Positions 8,215 through 16,692 of a stretch of 32,657 nucleotides of DNA are shown here, piece after piece. This DNA comes from Myxococcales bacterium (GTDB lineage: Bacteria; Myxococcota_A; Polyangia; Polyangiales; Polyangiaceae): positions 1 to 32,657 of the forward strand of contig JAUVCD010000010.1 in NCBI GenBank assembly GCA_030590865.1, written 5' to 3'. The notes beneath the pieces are model-generated. The model worked only from the letters and a program-made list of their open reading frames with translations. It ran no database searches and was not told the origin of the DNA. Position numbers and translations under genes: made by a program. Positions within the stretch are counted from its first letter, which is position 1. Each line of letters starts with the position of its first letter.

Positions 8215-10428
8215 ATGACCACGCACGACATCGAACGAGTCCAGCTGACGGTCAACGGTCTCGACCTGGAGGTGGTGGGCCTGCTGGGAGAGGAGCGGCT
8301 CAGCGAGCTGTTCACGATCCGGATCACCTGCAAGACAAAATCGACAGAGGTGGATCCGGCGAGCCTGGTCGCAGGCGAAGCGGCGATCACGCTGAGCAAC
8401 GCCTTCGAAGACCAGCGTGTCGTCACGGGCCTCGTCACCGAAGCGCAGGACATGGCCCACGAGGACGGCACGGCGATCCTCGAGTTGATCGTTCGCCCCA
8501 AGGCCTACCCGCTCACTCTGGGTCGGGACTGCCGCGTGTTCCAGGACATGAGCGTGGCGGAGGTCACCCGTGATGTGCTCTCCCGCGGTGGCGTGCCGCA
8601 GCGGTGGGACATCACCGGCACCTATGCGCCCCAGGTCTACGTCGCTCAATACCGAGAAAGCGATTGGCGTTTCGTCACCTGTCGGCTGGCCGCGGCAGGG
8701 ATCTACTTCTGGTTTGATCACGCAGGTGGTTCGACCACGGTCTTCGCGGACAGCTCTGCCGCGGCGCCGGACATCGCCGGACTGCCTGTGCTGCGTTTTG
8801 CCTTCGAGTCGGACGCCAAAGCCAGTGAGGACATCGTCTCCGAGCTTGGCGCTTGCTCGACGATGGTGCCCAACGCCTTCGCGGTGGGGTCGTTTGATCC
8901 AATGCGGCCAGACACCCCGGTGACCGCCTCGGGCGGGGCGGGGGGCTTCGAGATCTACCGCGCACCAGGCGCGGGCCCCGCAGACGATGCTGGTTGCGCG
9001 GCCCTGGTGGCGCTCGGTGCAGAAGGTGCAGCGGCGGCAGGCGCCGGCATAGCAGGCAAGACGACCTCGGTACGATTGGCGCCGGGACTGGCGTTTTCAG
9101 TCGCCGGCCACGATCAGCACGACGGCACCTACCTGGTCACGGCGGTACGCTACGAAGTGACGCAGCGTCGCCGGGACAAGGACACGCCCTCTGGCTACTC
9201 CTACACCTGCTTTTTCGAAGGCATCGACAAGAGCGTCACCTACCGCCCCCCCGCCTTGCCCAGTACAGCCAAGCAAGCAGGCTTGCAGTCAGGCGTGGTC
9301 GTCGGAGCGCCGGGTGAAGAAATCTATACCCGCGGCAGCGGCGAAGTGCGCTTCCAATTGCACTGGGATCGCATTGGTGGCCGGGACGACAAGGCCGGAC
9401 GGTGGGTGCGGGTCGCCCAGCGAGGCACAGCCGAGTCCATGCTGCTGCCGCGCATGGGTTGGAACGTCCTGAGCTACAACACCGAGGGCTCCACCGACGA
9501 GCCGCGGGTTCTCAACCGGGTGCACGACGCCGAGCATCCGCCGGCCTACCCGCTGCCTGCTAACAAGACCCGGGTGGTGTTCAAGACAGCCACCACGCCG
9601 GGCGGCGGCACCTTCAACGAGTACTATTTCGAAGACCGCCAAGGCGCCGAGGAGATGTTCATCAACGCCTCGCGAGACATGAAGATCCGCACTCACAACG
9701 TCAAGAGCGAGGTGATATCAAGGGACAGTTTGCGTGTGGTGGCCGCCGATGTGGACACCACCATCGGCTACGACCTGGACCAAAATGTGATGTCGAACCA
9801 GTCGATCGCAATCGGCGGCGACGAAGAATTCAACGTCTCCGGTGACCGCAGCAAAGCGGTGGCCGCAAACGAAACCGTAACGGTCGGCTCGACCCGCAAG
9901 GTGCAGGCTACCGACGGGCACGACATCGTCGTTGAGGGCACCCGCTCCTTGTCGGTGGGCGCAGCGCTGATCGACGCGACCCTGGGCACGATCTCGAGCC
10001 ACTCGTCCGTGGCCGCAAGCCGCCTCATTGGTGGCGTATCGCTCAAGGCGACGAGCAAGACGCTCACTGAAGACGTCGGCGGTCTCACCGTGCAAACCAT
10101 TGGAGGCATCAAGCTCGAAATCTCAGGCAGCGATCGCACCACCGATGTGAAGGACACCTATACCGAGACCATTGGCATGCTGATGATGCTCGACACGGAC
10201 ACGTCCTACATCGACAGCGCAGACGAGACGGCCACCTGGACCGCTGGACAGGCCCTCGATGGCAGCACGCCAGAGCTCTTCGTCGAGGCAGAGGAGAAGA
10301 TCGAGCTCATCTGCGGCGGCAGCAAGATCGTCATCGTCCCAGAGGGAGTCGAGATCGTCGCCAAGAACTTCGACATGACCGACGCTGCCACCCTCGAAAC
10401 CGTCACCGCCGTCATCGAGCACAACTGA
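8215..10428 (+). CDS. vgrG: Type VI secretion spike protein VgrG, second of three
   Basis: 737 residues. The ATG at 8215 lies one base after the previous stop, with GGAG within the preceding gene's end. It has the gp27-like base with VAQYRESDWRFVTCRLAAAG near residue 143, the OB-fold entry YTRGSGEVRFQLHWDR at residues 371-386, then a beta-helical spike with 'AIGGDEEFNVSGDRSKAV' type strands. It ends EEKIELICGGSKIVIVPEGV plus a short tail, so there is no fused effector. It is clearly diverged from the first and third copies: the PxRP loop reads DEPRVLNRVHD instead of GDPDRP, and residues 240-285 are Ala/Gly-rich. Tandem, non-identical VgrGs may form heterotrimers or three alternative spikes. 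It is followed after one base by the third copy. Confidence 0.94.
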   Translation: MTTHDIERVQLTVNGLDLEVVGLLGEERLSELFTIRITCKTKSTEVDPASLVAGEAAITLSNAFEDQRVVTGLVTEAQDMAHEDGTAILELIVRPKAYPLTLGRDCRVFQDMSVAEVTRDVLSRGGVPQRWDITGTYAPQVYVAQYRESDWRFVTCRLAAAGIYFWFDHAGGSTTVFADSSAAAPDIAGLPVLRFAFESDAKASEDIVSELGACSTMVPNAFAVGSFDPMRPDTPVTASGGAGGFEIYRAPGAGPADDAGCAALVALGAEGAAAAGAGIAGKTTSVRLAPGLAFSVAGHDQHDGTYLVTAVRYEVTQRRRDKDTPSGYSYTCFFEGIDKSVTYRPPALPSTAKQAGLQSGVVVGAPGEEIYTRGSGEVRFQLHWDRIGGRDDKAGRWVRVAQRGTAESMLLPRMGWNVLSYNTEGSTDEPRVLNRVHDAEHPPAYPLPANKTRVVFKTATTPGGGTFNEYYFEDRQGAEEMFINASRDMKIRTHNVKSEVISRDSLRVVAADVDTTIGYDLDQNVMSNQSIAIGGDEEFNVSGDRSKAVAANETVTVGSTRKVQATDGHDIVVEGTRSLSVGAALIDATLGTISSHSSVAASRLIGGVSLKATSKTLTEDVGGLTVQTIGGIKLEISGSDRTTDVKDTYTETIGMLMMLDTDTSYIDSADETATWTAGQALDGSTPELFVEAEEKIELICGGSKIVIVPEGVEIVAKNFDMTDAATLETVTAVIEHN

Positions 10429-10429
10429 C

Positions 10430-12631
10430 ATGGCCACCCCACATCCCCTTCGTTACTTCCTCGACATCGGGGGCAGCAGCCATCAGCTGCGTGAGATTGA
10501 GGGCGTCGAGCGCATCTCGAAGCGTTTTCACCTCGCGATGTCGTTCTACGCCGAGGCTCCTCTCGACCCAGATGGGCTGGTCAAGTCAGAGGTCGCGATT
10601 GTGCTGCGACGGGAGGGCGCAGAGCAGCGCCGCATCACCGGCATCGTGGTCGACCTGACCTCGAGCGCCATCCTCCCCATGGGCACGTCAACGACCTTTT
10701 CGTCCGAGATTTTCGTCGTGGTCGAGCCGCGCCTCACGCTGGCCAGCTATCGGAGCGACATCCGCGTGTTCCGCAACAAGACCGCTCCGCAGATCATCGC
10801 CGAGGTCTACGATGGGCTCGGCATCAAGCATGACCAGCGGCTCTCGGCGAGCTATCAGGTTCGGCCCTATTGCGTCCAGCTCCGGGAGACGGATCTCGAC
10901 TTCACCGCCCGGCTCATGGAGGAGGAGGGGATCTTCCTTTACTCCAGCGAAGACGACACCGTGGTCCAAGGTGACGGCATCGGAGCCTACGACAGCATCG
11001 GAGAGCTGCCGTTCCGCGGCGGCTCGGGCATGGATCAGGACGAGGACGCCATCTGGGCCTTCGGACGTCGCAGCACCATGTCAGTGGGCAAAGTCACGCT
11101 GCGGGACTGGAACGAGGAGACGCCTAGCCTCGATATGGATGTCTCGGCGGCAGGTCCCACCCAGAGCGGCCCCGAGTTCTACGACTACCCCGGCGAATAC
11201 CGCGTGCCGTCCCATGGCCAGCACATCGCCAACATGATCGCCGCCGGCTACGACTGCGCCTCCAGAGCGTTGCGCGGCAAGTCCTTCAGCGGCAAAATCG
11301 CCCCGGGTCGCACCTTCGATCTCATGGGTGCGCCCCCGGGACTGTCGGACGGCAACTACGTCGTCACCGAGGTGAGACACAGCTGGCACCGTGAGAAGGG
11401 TGGCTTCGAGGTCGCCTTCGAGGCGCTTCCAGGCGAGCTAGTGTTCCGCCCGAGGCTCGAGCACGAAGGCACCACGCTCACCAACCCGGTCACCGGCTTC
11501 GTGACCGGCCCGCCAGGGGCCGACGACATCTACACCGACGAGCTGGGCCGGGTGAAGGTTCACTTTCATTGGGACCGACTGCAACCGCGGGACGGCGAGT
11601 GCTCTCACTGGGTGCCGGTCATGCAGGACAACACCGGGCATTCGGTGGCCATCCCACGCATCGGCTGGGAGGTGCTGATCCACTTCTTGGAGGGAGACCC
11701 TGACCGGCCGGTCGTGATGGGTCGCGTCTACAACACCGAGGACCAGTTCCCCAACATTCTCCCACGGGACAAGACACGGACAGCCATCCAGTCCTTCGTT
11801 TCGCCCTCCCGGGACGGCCAGAACATGGTCGAATGGGATGACCAAGCCGGCGGGGAGAACTTCTCCATTCAAGCGGAGCGCGACCAGAACACGCGGGTCG
11901 CTAACGACCGGGAAGAGACCGTGCTGGTCAACCGCATCGAAGACATCAAGCGCCACGAGACGATTGAGATTGGCGCCAATCAGACCTTCGATGTGGTCCA
12001 CAACGTGACCGAGAACGTTCAGCTCGATCAATCGATTACCGTGGGTGGGTCACGCCAGATCGCCATCTCCAAGAGCGATTCGAGCGCTGTGGAGGGCAAC
12101 CGCAACATCTCCATCGGCAGCGTCCACCTGCGGAAGTTCGGCAACAACGATGGCGTCACCACGAACGTGCTGCTCGAACAGGTCGGCGCCGTCGATCTCG
12201 AGACCTCGGTCGGGGCCAACGACGACAACGCCGACCGGGTTCTCGCGCTCACCGTCGGCGGCGCCATCATTGAGCTGGCCGGTGCCGACATTGCCGAGTC
12301 CGCCAAGGAGCGCATCGAGACGATCGGAGGCCTCGCCGTAGCGATCTCGGATGAGTCGATGCGCTTTCGTGCCAACACCTCGCGCACCACGACGGTGGGC
12401 ATGAACATCGACGTCACCGCAGCCGAAGAGATCATGCTCGCTGGCGCCAAAGAGCTGACCCTCGAGTCGACGACCGGCGAGCACGTCGTCGACGAGGTGA
12501 TCACCTTCAAGGTCGGCGAAACGACGATCCGCATGGAAGAAGGGCTGATCAAGATCGTCGCGGCAGAGACGATCAAACTGCTCGTCTCTGAGCAGAACAC
12601 CCAGGGCGCGGATGAGGCGTACCAAATCTGA
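10430..12631 (+). CDS. vgrG: Type VI secretion spike protein VgrG, third of three
   Basis: 733 residues and the most canonical of the three. Signatures are YCVQLRETDLDFTARLMEEE around residue 147, an OB-fold segment starting YTDELGRVKVHFHWDR at residue 368, SVAIPRIGWEVLIHFLEGDP with PDRPVVMGRVYN, and a spike region beginning 'EWDDQAGGENFSIQAERD'. It ends in a spike tail (TIRMEEGLIKIVAAETIKLL) and a short acidic tail without an added domain. Start ATG 10430 lies one base after the previous stop; its own ribosome site is weak, which fits translational coupling. The next gene, encoding a small VgrG-associated protein, begins five bases downstream, followed by the PAAR-like gene, so this copy is the likeliest mount for that tip protein. 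Confidence 0.95.
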   Translation: MATPHPLRYFLDIGGSSHQLREIEGVERISKRFHLAMSFYAEAPLDPDGLVKSEVAIVLRREGAEQRRITGIVVDLTSSAILPMGTSTTFSSEIFVVVEPRLTLASYRSDIRVFRNKTAPQIIAEVYDGLGIKHDQRLSASYQVRPYCVQLRETDLDFTARLMEEEGIFLYSSEDDTVVQGDGIGAYDSIGELPFRGGSGMDQDEDAIWAFGRRSTMSVGKVTLRDWNEETPSLDMDVSAAGPTQSGPEFYDYPGEYRVPSHGQHIANMIAAGYDCASRALRGKSFSGKIAPGRTFDLMGAPPGLSDGNYVVTEVRHSWHREKGGFEVAFEALPGELVFRPRLEHEGTTLTNPVTGFVTGPPGADDIYTDELGRVKVHFHWDRLQPRDGECSHWVPVMQDNTGHSVAIPRIGWEVLIHFLEGDPDRPVVMGRVYNTEDQFPNILPRDKTRTAIQSFVSPSRDGQNMVEWDDQAGGENFSIQAERDQNTRVANDREETVLVNRIEDIKRHETIEIGANQTFDVVHNVTENVQLDQSITVGGSRQIAISKSDSSAVEGNRNISIGSVHLRKFGNNDGVTTNVLLEQVGAVDLETSVGANDDNADRVLALTVGGAIIELAGADIAESAKERIETIGGLAVAISDESMRFRANTSRTTTVGMNIDVTAAEEIMLAGAKELTLESTTGEHVVDEVITFKVGETTIRMEEGLIKIVAAETIKLLVSEQNTQGADEAYQI

Positions 12632-12636
12632 TTGCC

Positions 12637-13413
12637 ATGCCAGTTCACTACATGTTCTCTCTGTTTGCGACGGTCGGCACCCTCGCCCGAGTGACCTTGA
12701 ACGACCTGCCGGTCATGAAGGGGCTGACCCGCGGCCACTTCACCGCCAGCGGCGCCGTCAGCGACAAGCTCCTCGAAGGCAAGAACACCCTCACCCTCGA
12801 AGTGCTGCGCATGCCGGAGGAAGCGCAGTTGAATTTCGAGATCTACGCCCTCGAAGGTGACGACGTCGAAAACCCCAGCCAGCGGGTCGTGCACCTGCGC
12901 AAGTTCGAGGACGTCCAGGCAAGCCTCGCCGAGGGGGTGCGCAAGGTGCCCTACTGGGACGAGTCCACCTTCATCATCGACACCCAGCTCCCGGAGCCGC
13001 CTTACTTGCGCGCTCCAGTCATGACCGTGCCTTGCGATGGAGATCCGGAATTGCACGCCGCAGTGAAGGCGCTGCACAGGGCGGTGGACCGGGGCGATGT
13101 CGACGAGCTGTGTCTCCTGATGGGCGCACAACACGACCACTTCGAGCGAGCCATGGGCGGACTCGATGGGTCGTCCCGAGCGGACTGCGAGGCCTCCATC
13201 CACCGCTTCTTCAGTGAGAAGGTGCGGGTCGAAGCGCTCGATCCCAAGGCGCTGGTCTTCACGGCGCGAGCAGGGGGCAGGGTGGCGCACGTGCAGCGAG
13301 CTGACAACGGCCCCATCCTCTACGCCGAGCGAGAGGACGACTCGACCATCGTCTTCGCCGTGCGCGACATCCTGCTTGCTCGTCTCACCAGCAACGCCTG
13401 GAGCGTCATCTAA
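12637..13413 (+). CDS. Small VgrG-associated protein of unknown function
   Basis: 258 residues with no signal peptide or membrane segment. The N-terminal ~100 residues look like a beta-sandwich (VTLNDLPVMKG, then LLEGKNTLTLEVLRMPEEA), resembling the 'N.vPV ... L.eG.N.L.v' pattern of uncharacterised proteins encoded beside vgrG and PAAR genes. The C-terminal half (about 135-258) is alpha/beta, with PKALVFTARAGGRVAHVQR and a final DILLARLTSNAWSVI, reminiscent of NTF2-like folds. It lies between the third vgrG and the PAAR-like gene; its TAA overlaps the ATG of the PAAR-like gene by one base, with GGAG 8 bases before that ATG. This position suggests a chaperone or adaptor for the PAAR-like protein, by analogy only. 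An immunity role is less likely because it precedes the putative effector. Confidence 0.75.
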   Translation: MPVHYMFSLFATVGTLARVTLNDLPVMKGLTRGHFTASGAVSDKLLEGKNTLTLEVLRMPEEAQLNFEIYALEGDDVENPSQRVVHLRKFEDVQASLAEGVRKVPYWDESTFIIDTQLPEPPYLRAPVMTVPCDGDPELHAAVKALHRAVDRGDVDELCLLMGAQHDHFERAMGGLDGSSRADCEASIHRFFSEKVRVEALDPKALVFTARAGGRVAHVQRADNGPILYAEREDDSTIVFAVRDILLARLTSNAWSVI

Positions 13414-15260
13414 TGGGCTCCGACACCGCCAGTAACCACAACCGCACGATCGCGACCAAGGGCACCGAACACGTGGCCCGCACCCCGGGCGCCATCGACG
13501 TATGCCAAGGACCCGACAAGCCGGCACCGTTCCCGAACGAGATCCCAACAACCAAGCTGGCGCCGAACAATACCCAGAAGACGAAGATCGGTGGCAAAGA
13601 GATCTGGATAGAGAAAGGCGACATCGGCGTACCGGGCCAGTCCGACGCCATGCACCCGAGTCACTCGGTCGGTATCGCGAGCGGCAAGCCCCACCGCGGC
13701 GAGGCCCATCCGGTCACCGTATCGACTGACGTCGTGGCCGAAGGCGATGGCGTAGTGCGGACCGACGACACGACCACGCAGAACAGCGCCAACACGTCCG
13801 GCTTCGTCGACGGCAGCGCTCTGGGCGAAGGCAAGGACGGGGTCGAGGAGAACCTCGATCTGAAGTGCGCGATCATCAAGCTGACCGGCAAGAACACGCC
13901 CGCAGGCATGGACAAGACCTCAGGCAATGTGACCACTGGCGGCAGCAAGGGCGCAGCGCGAGAGCTTGGCTGGCCAGGTAAGAAGAGCAAGGTCGATGCC
14001 TTCTACTTGGAGATCCTCGCCGGTGGCACGCTCGAGTTCGAGTCGACCCGGGAGGACCAAACCAAGGACCCGTGCGTCAAAGACCCGGACTGCCCGCGGC
14101 CCGACAAATCCACCGGCAAGAACCACACGTCGTGGACCTATAGCCACCAAGACCCCTGGCAGGACAAGACCGAAGACGCCACCGGCAAGACACTCACCTT
14201 GAGCGGCGACTGGACCAACTACGGACCTCAGGGAGTCAAGAAGGCAGCCAAGGAAGTCGGCACATCCGCCGTCGACCGTGTCGTGGGCAGCGCGCTAAAA
14301 ACCCACGGCGGCCACACTGGAGGCGCTAGCCTCGATACCTTCCTCAAGCTCTGGCGCGCCCGAAAAAACCCTGGGGTGCTCAACGTCTCGGCCAGCGGCT
14401 GCTCGGGCACCAAACTGGCGAACATCAAGATTCTGCCGGCCGAGGTCTTTTCGCTGAAGTACTCGGTCGACTTCGCCAAGACGAACAAGGCTCCAAGCGC
14501 AGGCGCCAGCGTCGACAAGCTCAAAACGCTCTTCGACAAGCTGAAGCGGGTCAAGCAGCTGATCGACACCGTTCAGAGCTTCGGCGGCGGAGGCACATCG
14601 GCACACGTTGCGCGGGATGAGGCGAGCCGGCGGGGTGGAAAGAAACAGACGAAGAAGACGGCCGGCGTCGAGCTGGGCTTTCAGTATGTGGAGCTGACCG
14701 AGGAGAAGAAGGGCGCCTTCGGCGACCTCTACACGCCGGCGCTCGTCAACCGAAAGTGGTCACTCAAGATCTTCCTGACCGTCTTCGATGTCACGCTGAG
14801 GTTTACGATCCCGCTGGCCCAGTTCCTCACCGCTCTCGGTCCCGTCGTGGCCGGCACCGTCAGGCTCCTGCGCATTCGCGCCGACCTCGTTCTGACGCTC
14901 AACGTCAGCCTCACCTTCGACTTGGCCGTAGGCAGGGACGAGTACGACTTTCCCACCAAGCACGGGGGCAGCGCCACCTTGAAAGTCACCTTCACGGCCG
15001 CCTTGAAGCTGAGCGTAGCGAACGTGAACATTATGACCCTCAGCGCCGCCGCCCCGGCCAGCGTTACCGGCCAGATACGTTTGGGAGACAAGCCCGAGGT
15101 GCTGATGACCGCCCAGATCACCGGCAAGGTGCAGATCAATCTGACCTGCACGTTCTTCGAATCCAGCCGTTGGTTCGAGAAGAAGTGCAAGCCGTACACA
15201 CCCGAATGGTCAAAAGCGAGCTACGACGGGACCAAGTTCCCGCTCTTCAGTGCCAAGTGA
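13413..15260 (+). CDS. PAAR-like (DUF4150) protein with unrecognised C-terminal region; candidate T6SS effector
   Basis: 615 residues. Residues ~20-130 match the DUF4150 PAAR-like pattern: AIDVCQGPDKPAPFPNEIPT, KIGGKEIWIEKGDIG, VGIASGKPHRGEAHPVTVST, then a 'DVVAEGDGVVRTDDTTTQNSANT' closing part. Such domains cap the VgrG spike and carry cargo. Residues ~175-310 are Lys/Asp-rich with CVKDPDCPRP and WTYSHQDPW. Residues ~410-615 alternate hydrophobic and polar residues (LTLNVSLTFDLAVG, VTFTAALKLSVANVNIMTL, AQITGKVQINLTCTFF) and end in an aromatic, Cys-containing tail. This region is probably beta-rich; I recognise no toxin motif. Membrane targeting is conceivable but unproven. The stop lies inside the next gene (11-base overlap). 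No obvious separate immunity gene follows unless it is the next, DUF2169-type gene. Confidence 0.85.
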   Translation: MGSDTASNHNRTIATKGTEHVARTPGAIDVCQGPDKPAPFPNEIPTTKLAPNNTQKTKIGGKEIWIEKGDIGVPGQSDAMHPSHSVGIASGKPHRGEAHPVTVSTDVVAEGDGVVRTDDTTTQNSANTSGFVDGSALGEGKDGVEENLDLKCAIIKLTGKNTPAGMDKTSGNVTTGGSKGAARELGWPGKKSKVDAFYLEILAGGTLEFESTREDQTKDPCVKDPDCPRPDKSTGKNHTSWTYSHQDPWQDKTEDATGKTLTLSGDWTNYGPQGVKKAAKEVGTSAVDRVVGSALKTHGGHTGGASLDTFLKLWRARKNPGVLNVSASGCSGTKLANIKILPAEVFSLKYSVDFAKTNKAPSAGASVDKLKTLFDKLKRVKQLIDTVQSFGGGGTSAHVARDEASRRGGKKQTKKTAGVELGFQYVELTEEKKGAFGDLYTPALVNRKWSLKIFLTVFDVTLRFTIPLAQFLTALGPVVAGTVRLLRIRADLVLTLNVSLTFDLAVGRDEYDFPTKHGGSATLKVTFTAALKLSVANVNIMTLSAAAPASVTGQIRLGDKPEVLMTAQITGKVQINLTCTFFESSRWFEKKCKPYTPEWSKASYDGTKFPLFSAK

Positions 15261-16692
15261 CAGCACCACAGTGACGAAGAAGACCAAAACGACACGGCGA
15301 GGCATCATCGTCGCCGAGCGCCGGAGAGGCATGCTGGCCCCGCTGCAGGTGCCGGTGGCGCTGGTGCGCAGGCAGCTCGAGCGAACCCATCGGTTGGATC
15401 TGAGCGTCAAGCTCACCTTCCAATACGACGCCGACAGCGATGAGGTGACGGCGCGCTTGGCAGAGGAGCAGGCGGCGCTCAGCAGCGGCGCGATCAGCGA
15501 AATGGCTGGCGCAGCAGACGACGAGCTCGCCATGGCGAGCGACTTTCGCACGCTCAAGGAGCGGGGTGAGATCATGATCGTCGGCCATGCTCATGGCGAA
15601 GAGGCGAGCACCGGGATCGCCGCCGGCGTAGCGGTAGACGACATCGAGCGGGCCTTCGGCGTTGCCAGCGCTGAGCCTGCCCTGAGCGCTGCGATTACCC
15701 GAGCGAGCCTGCGCAGCGAGATCGGCGAGACCGGAGAGGCGCCGGTCGGCCCGATCGTCAGCGATGAGCCAGGAGACGAGCAGGCCCCCTGGGGCGCTCC
15801 CCAGGCGTGCGAAGCACAGCGGGGCGACTACTTCAGCGCTGACGCGACGGTGGAGCTCGCTGGGCTCGACCAGCGCCAACCTGCGCTGGCGGTCACCCTC
15901 CCTGGGATTCAGCCGGTGCTCGAGGCACGACGACGCGGCGGCTCTGTCGAGTCCTTGCCGCTTCACTGTGACACGCTCTGGATCGACGTCGATGCACGCC
16001 GCATCGTCGCCACCTGGCGGGGGAGCTATGCGGCCCGAAGACGCCATGCCCGCGAGGTGGCCTGCGTGGTGCTTTCGCTCGAGCCGCCTTCCAAGTCCGA
16101 CATGCCCGCCCCGGGCAGCATCGCCCTGGCCCATTATCACTACGCTCTGCAGGCCAACGACCTGGAGCGGCGGTCGCCACGTTACTCCGAAGATCGTCTC
16201 AAGTTGGCGCGCTACGCCGCAATGGGAGCCGCGGCCGAGCCGGCCCTGCCGCTCGAGGATTACGCGCGCATCGCAGCAGAGCTTGCTGAGCAGCGCGAGC
16301 CGCGAGACGACCTGCTGAAGCGTCATGAGTGGGAGCCCGATGCCTGGCTCGTCGAGGAACGCGCCTGGATGGAGCGCATCGGCGACCAGACGGCCAAAGG
16401 CGACAACGACCTGGCGGTGCGCTTTGGAGAGCTGTTTGTCGTGGCGCAGGATGCGCTGGCCCGGGAGGACGAGCAGCTCGAGCTGGAACCCTTCGCGAAG
16501 CTGAAAGTGCAAATGGAGTCGAGTGAGAATCCGGCGAAGCTGCTCGAGGAGCGCGAGCTCTCACTTGCCGCTTGGCTCCGTGAGCAGCGCCGCTGGGACA
16601 AGCAGACGCAAACCGACGCAGAGCTTCGACGGGAGCTCAAAAAGGCGATCGCCGAGCAGCGGACGGCTCCATCAGGGACGCAGAGCCCATGA
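15250..16692 (+). CDS. Divergent DUF2169-type protein with two helical modules
   Basis: 480 residues from a GTG at 15250 inside the previous gene; an alternative GTG at 15271 would avoid the overlap. The N-terminus is Lys/Arg-rich. Although it lacks the usual DUF2169 opening, it has the family's core marks: ELAMASDFRTLKERGEIMIVGHAH around residue 90, then GDYFSADATVELAGLDQ and LPGIQPVLEARRRGG around 195-235, and LPLHCDTLWIDVDARRIVAT WRG near 235-257. The C-terminal ~150 residues are highly charged and carry two copies of a 35-residue module (about 338-373 and 415-449) also found twice in the protein at 3269-4735. It follows the PAAR-like gene and overlaps the next by four bases. Likely a cytoplasmic adaptor for that PAAR-like protein. 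If the PAAR protein is toxic this could alternatively act in neutralisation, which I consider less likely. Confidence 0.8.
   Translation: MPSDSTTVTKKTKTTRRGIIVAERRRGMLAPLQVPVALVRRQLERTHRLDLSVKLTFQYDADSDEVTARLAEEQAALSSGAISEMAGAADDELAMASDFRTLKERGEIMIVGHAHGEEASTGIAAGVAVDDIERAFGVASAEPALSAAITRASLRSEIGETGEAPVGPIVSDEPGDEQAPWGAPQACEAQRGDYFSADATVELAGLDQRQPALAVTLPGIQPVLEARRRGGSVESLPLHCDTLWIDVDARRIVATWRGSYAARRRHAREVACVVLSLEPPSKSDMPAPGSIALAHYHYALQANDLERRSPRYSEDRLKLARYAAMGAAAEPALPLEDYARIAAELAEQREPRDDLLKRHEWEPDAWLVEERAWMERIGDQTAKGDNDLAVRFGELFVVAQDALAREDEQLELEPFAKLKVQMESSENPAKLLEERELSLAAWLREQRRWDKQTQTDAELRRELKKAIAEQRTAPSGTQSP

Noticed and set aside
5871-12631. Prophage or tailocin origin of the spike genes
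   Set aside because: VgrG base, OB fold and spike occur in one chain, with DUF2169 and PAAR-like neighbours; no phage capsid, tube, sheath, lysis or integrase genes are present.
12028-13551. A 507-codon minus-strand frame
   Set aside because: Antisense to the end of the third VgrG gene and the next genes; low-complexity translation, no family resemblance.
15247-16512. A 421-codon minus-strand frame
   Set aside because: Antisense to the DUF2169-type gene, with Arg/His-rich translation and no ribosome site that fits its neighbours.
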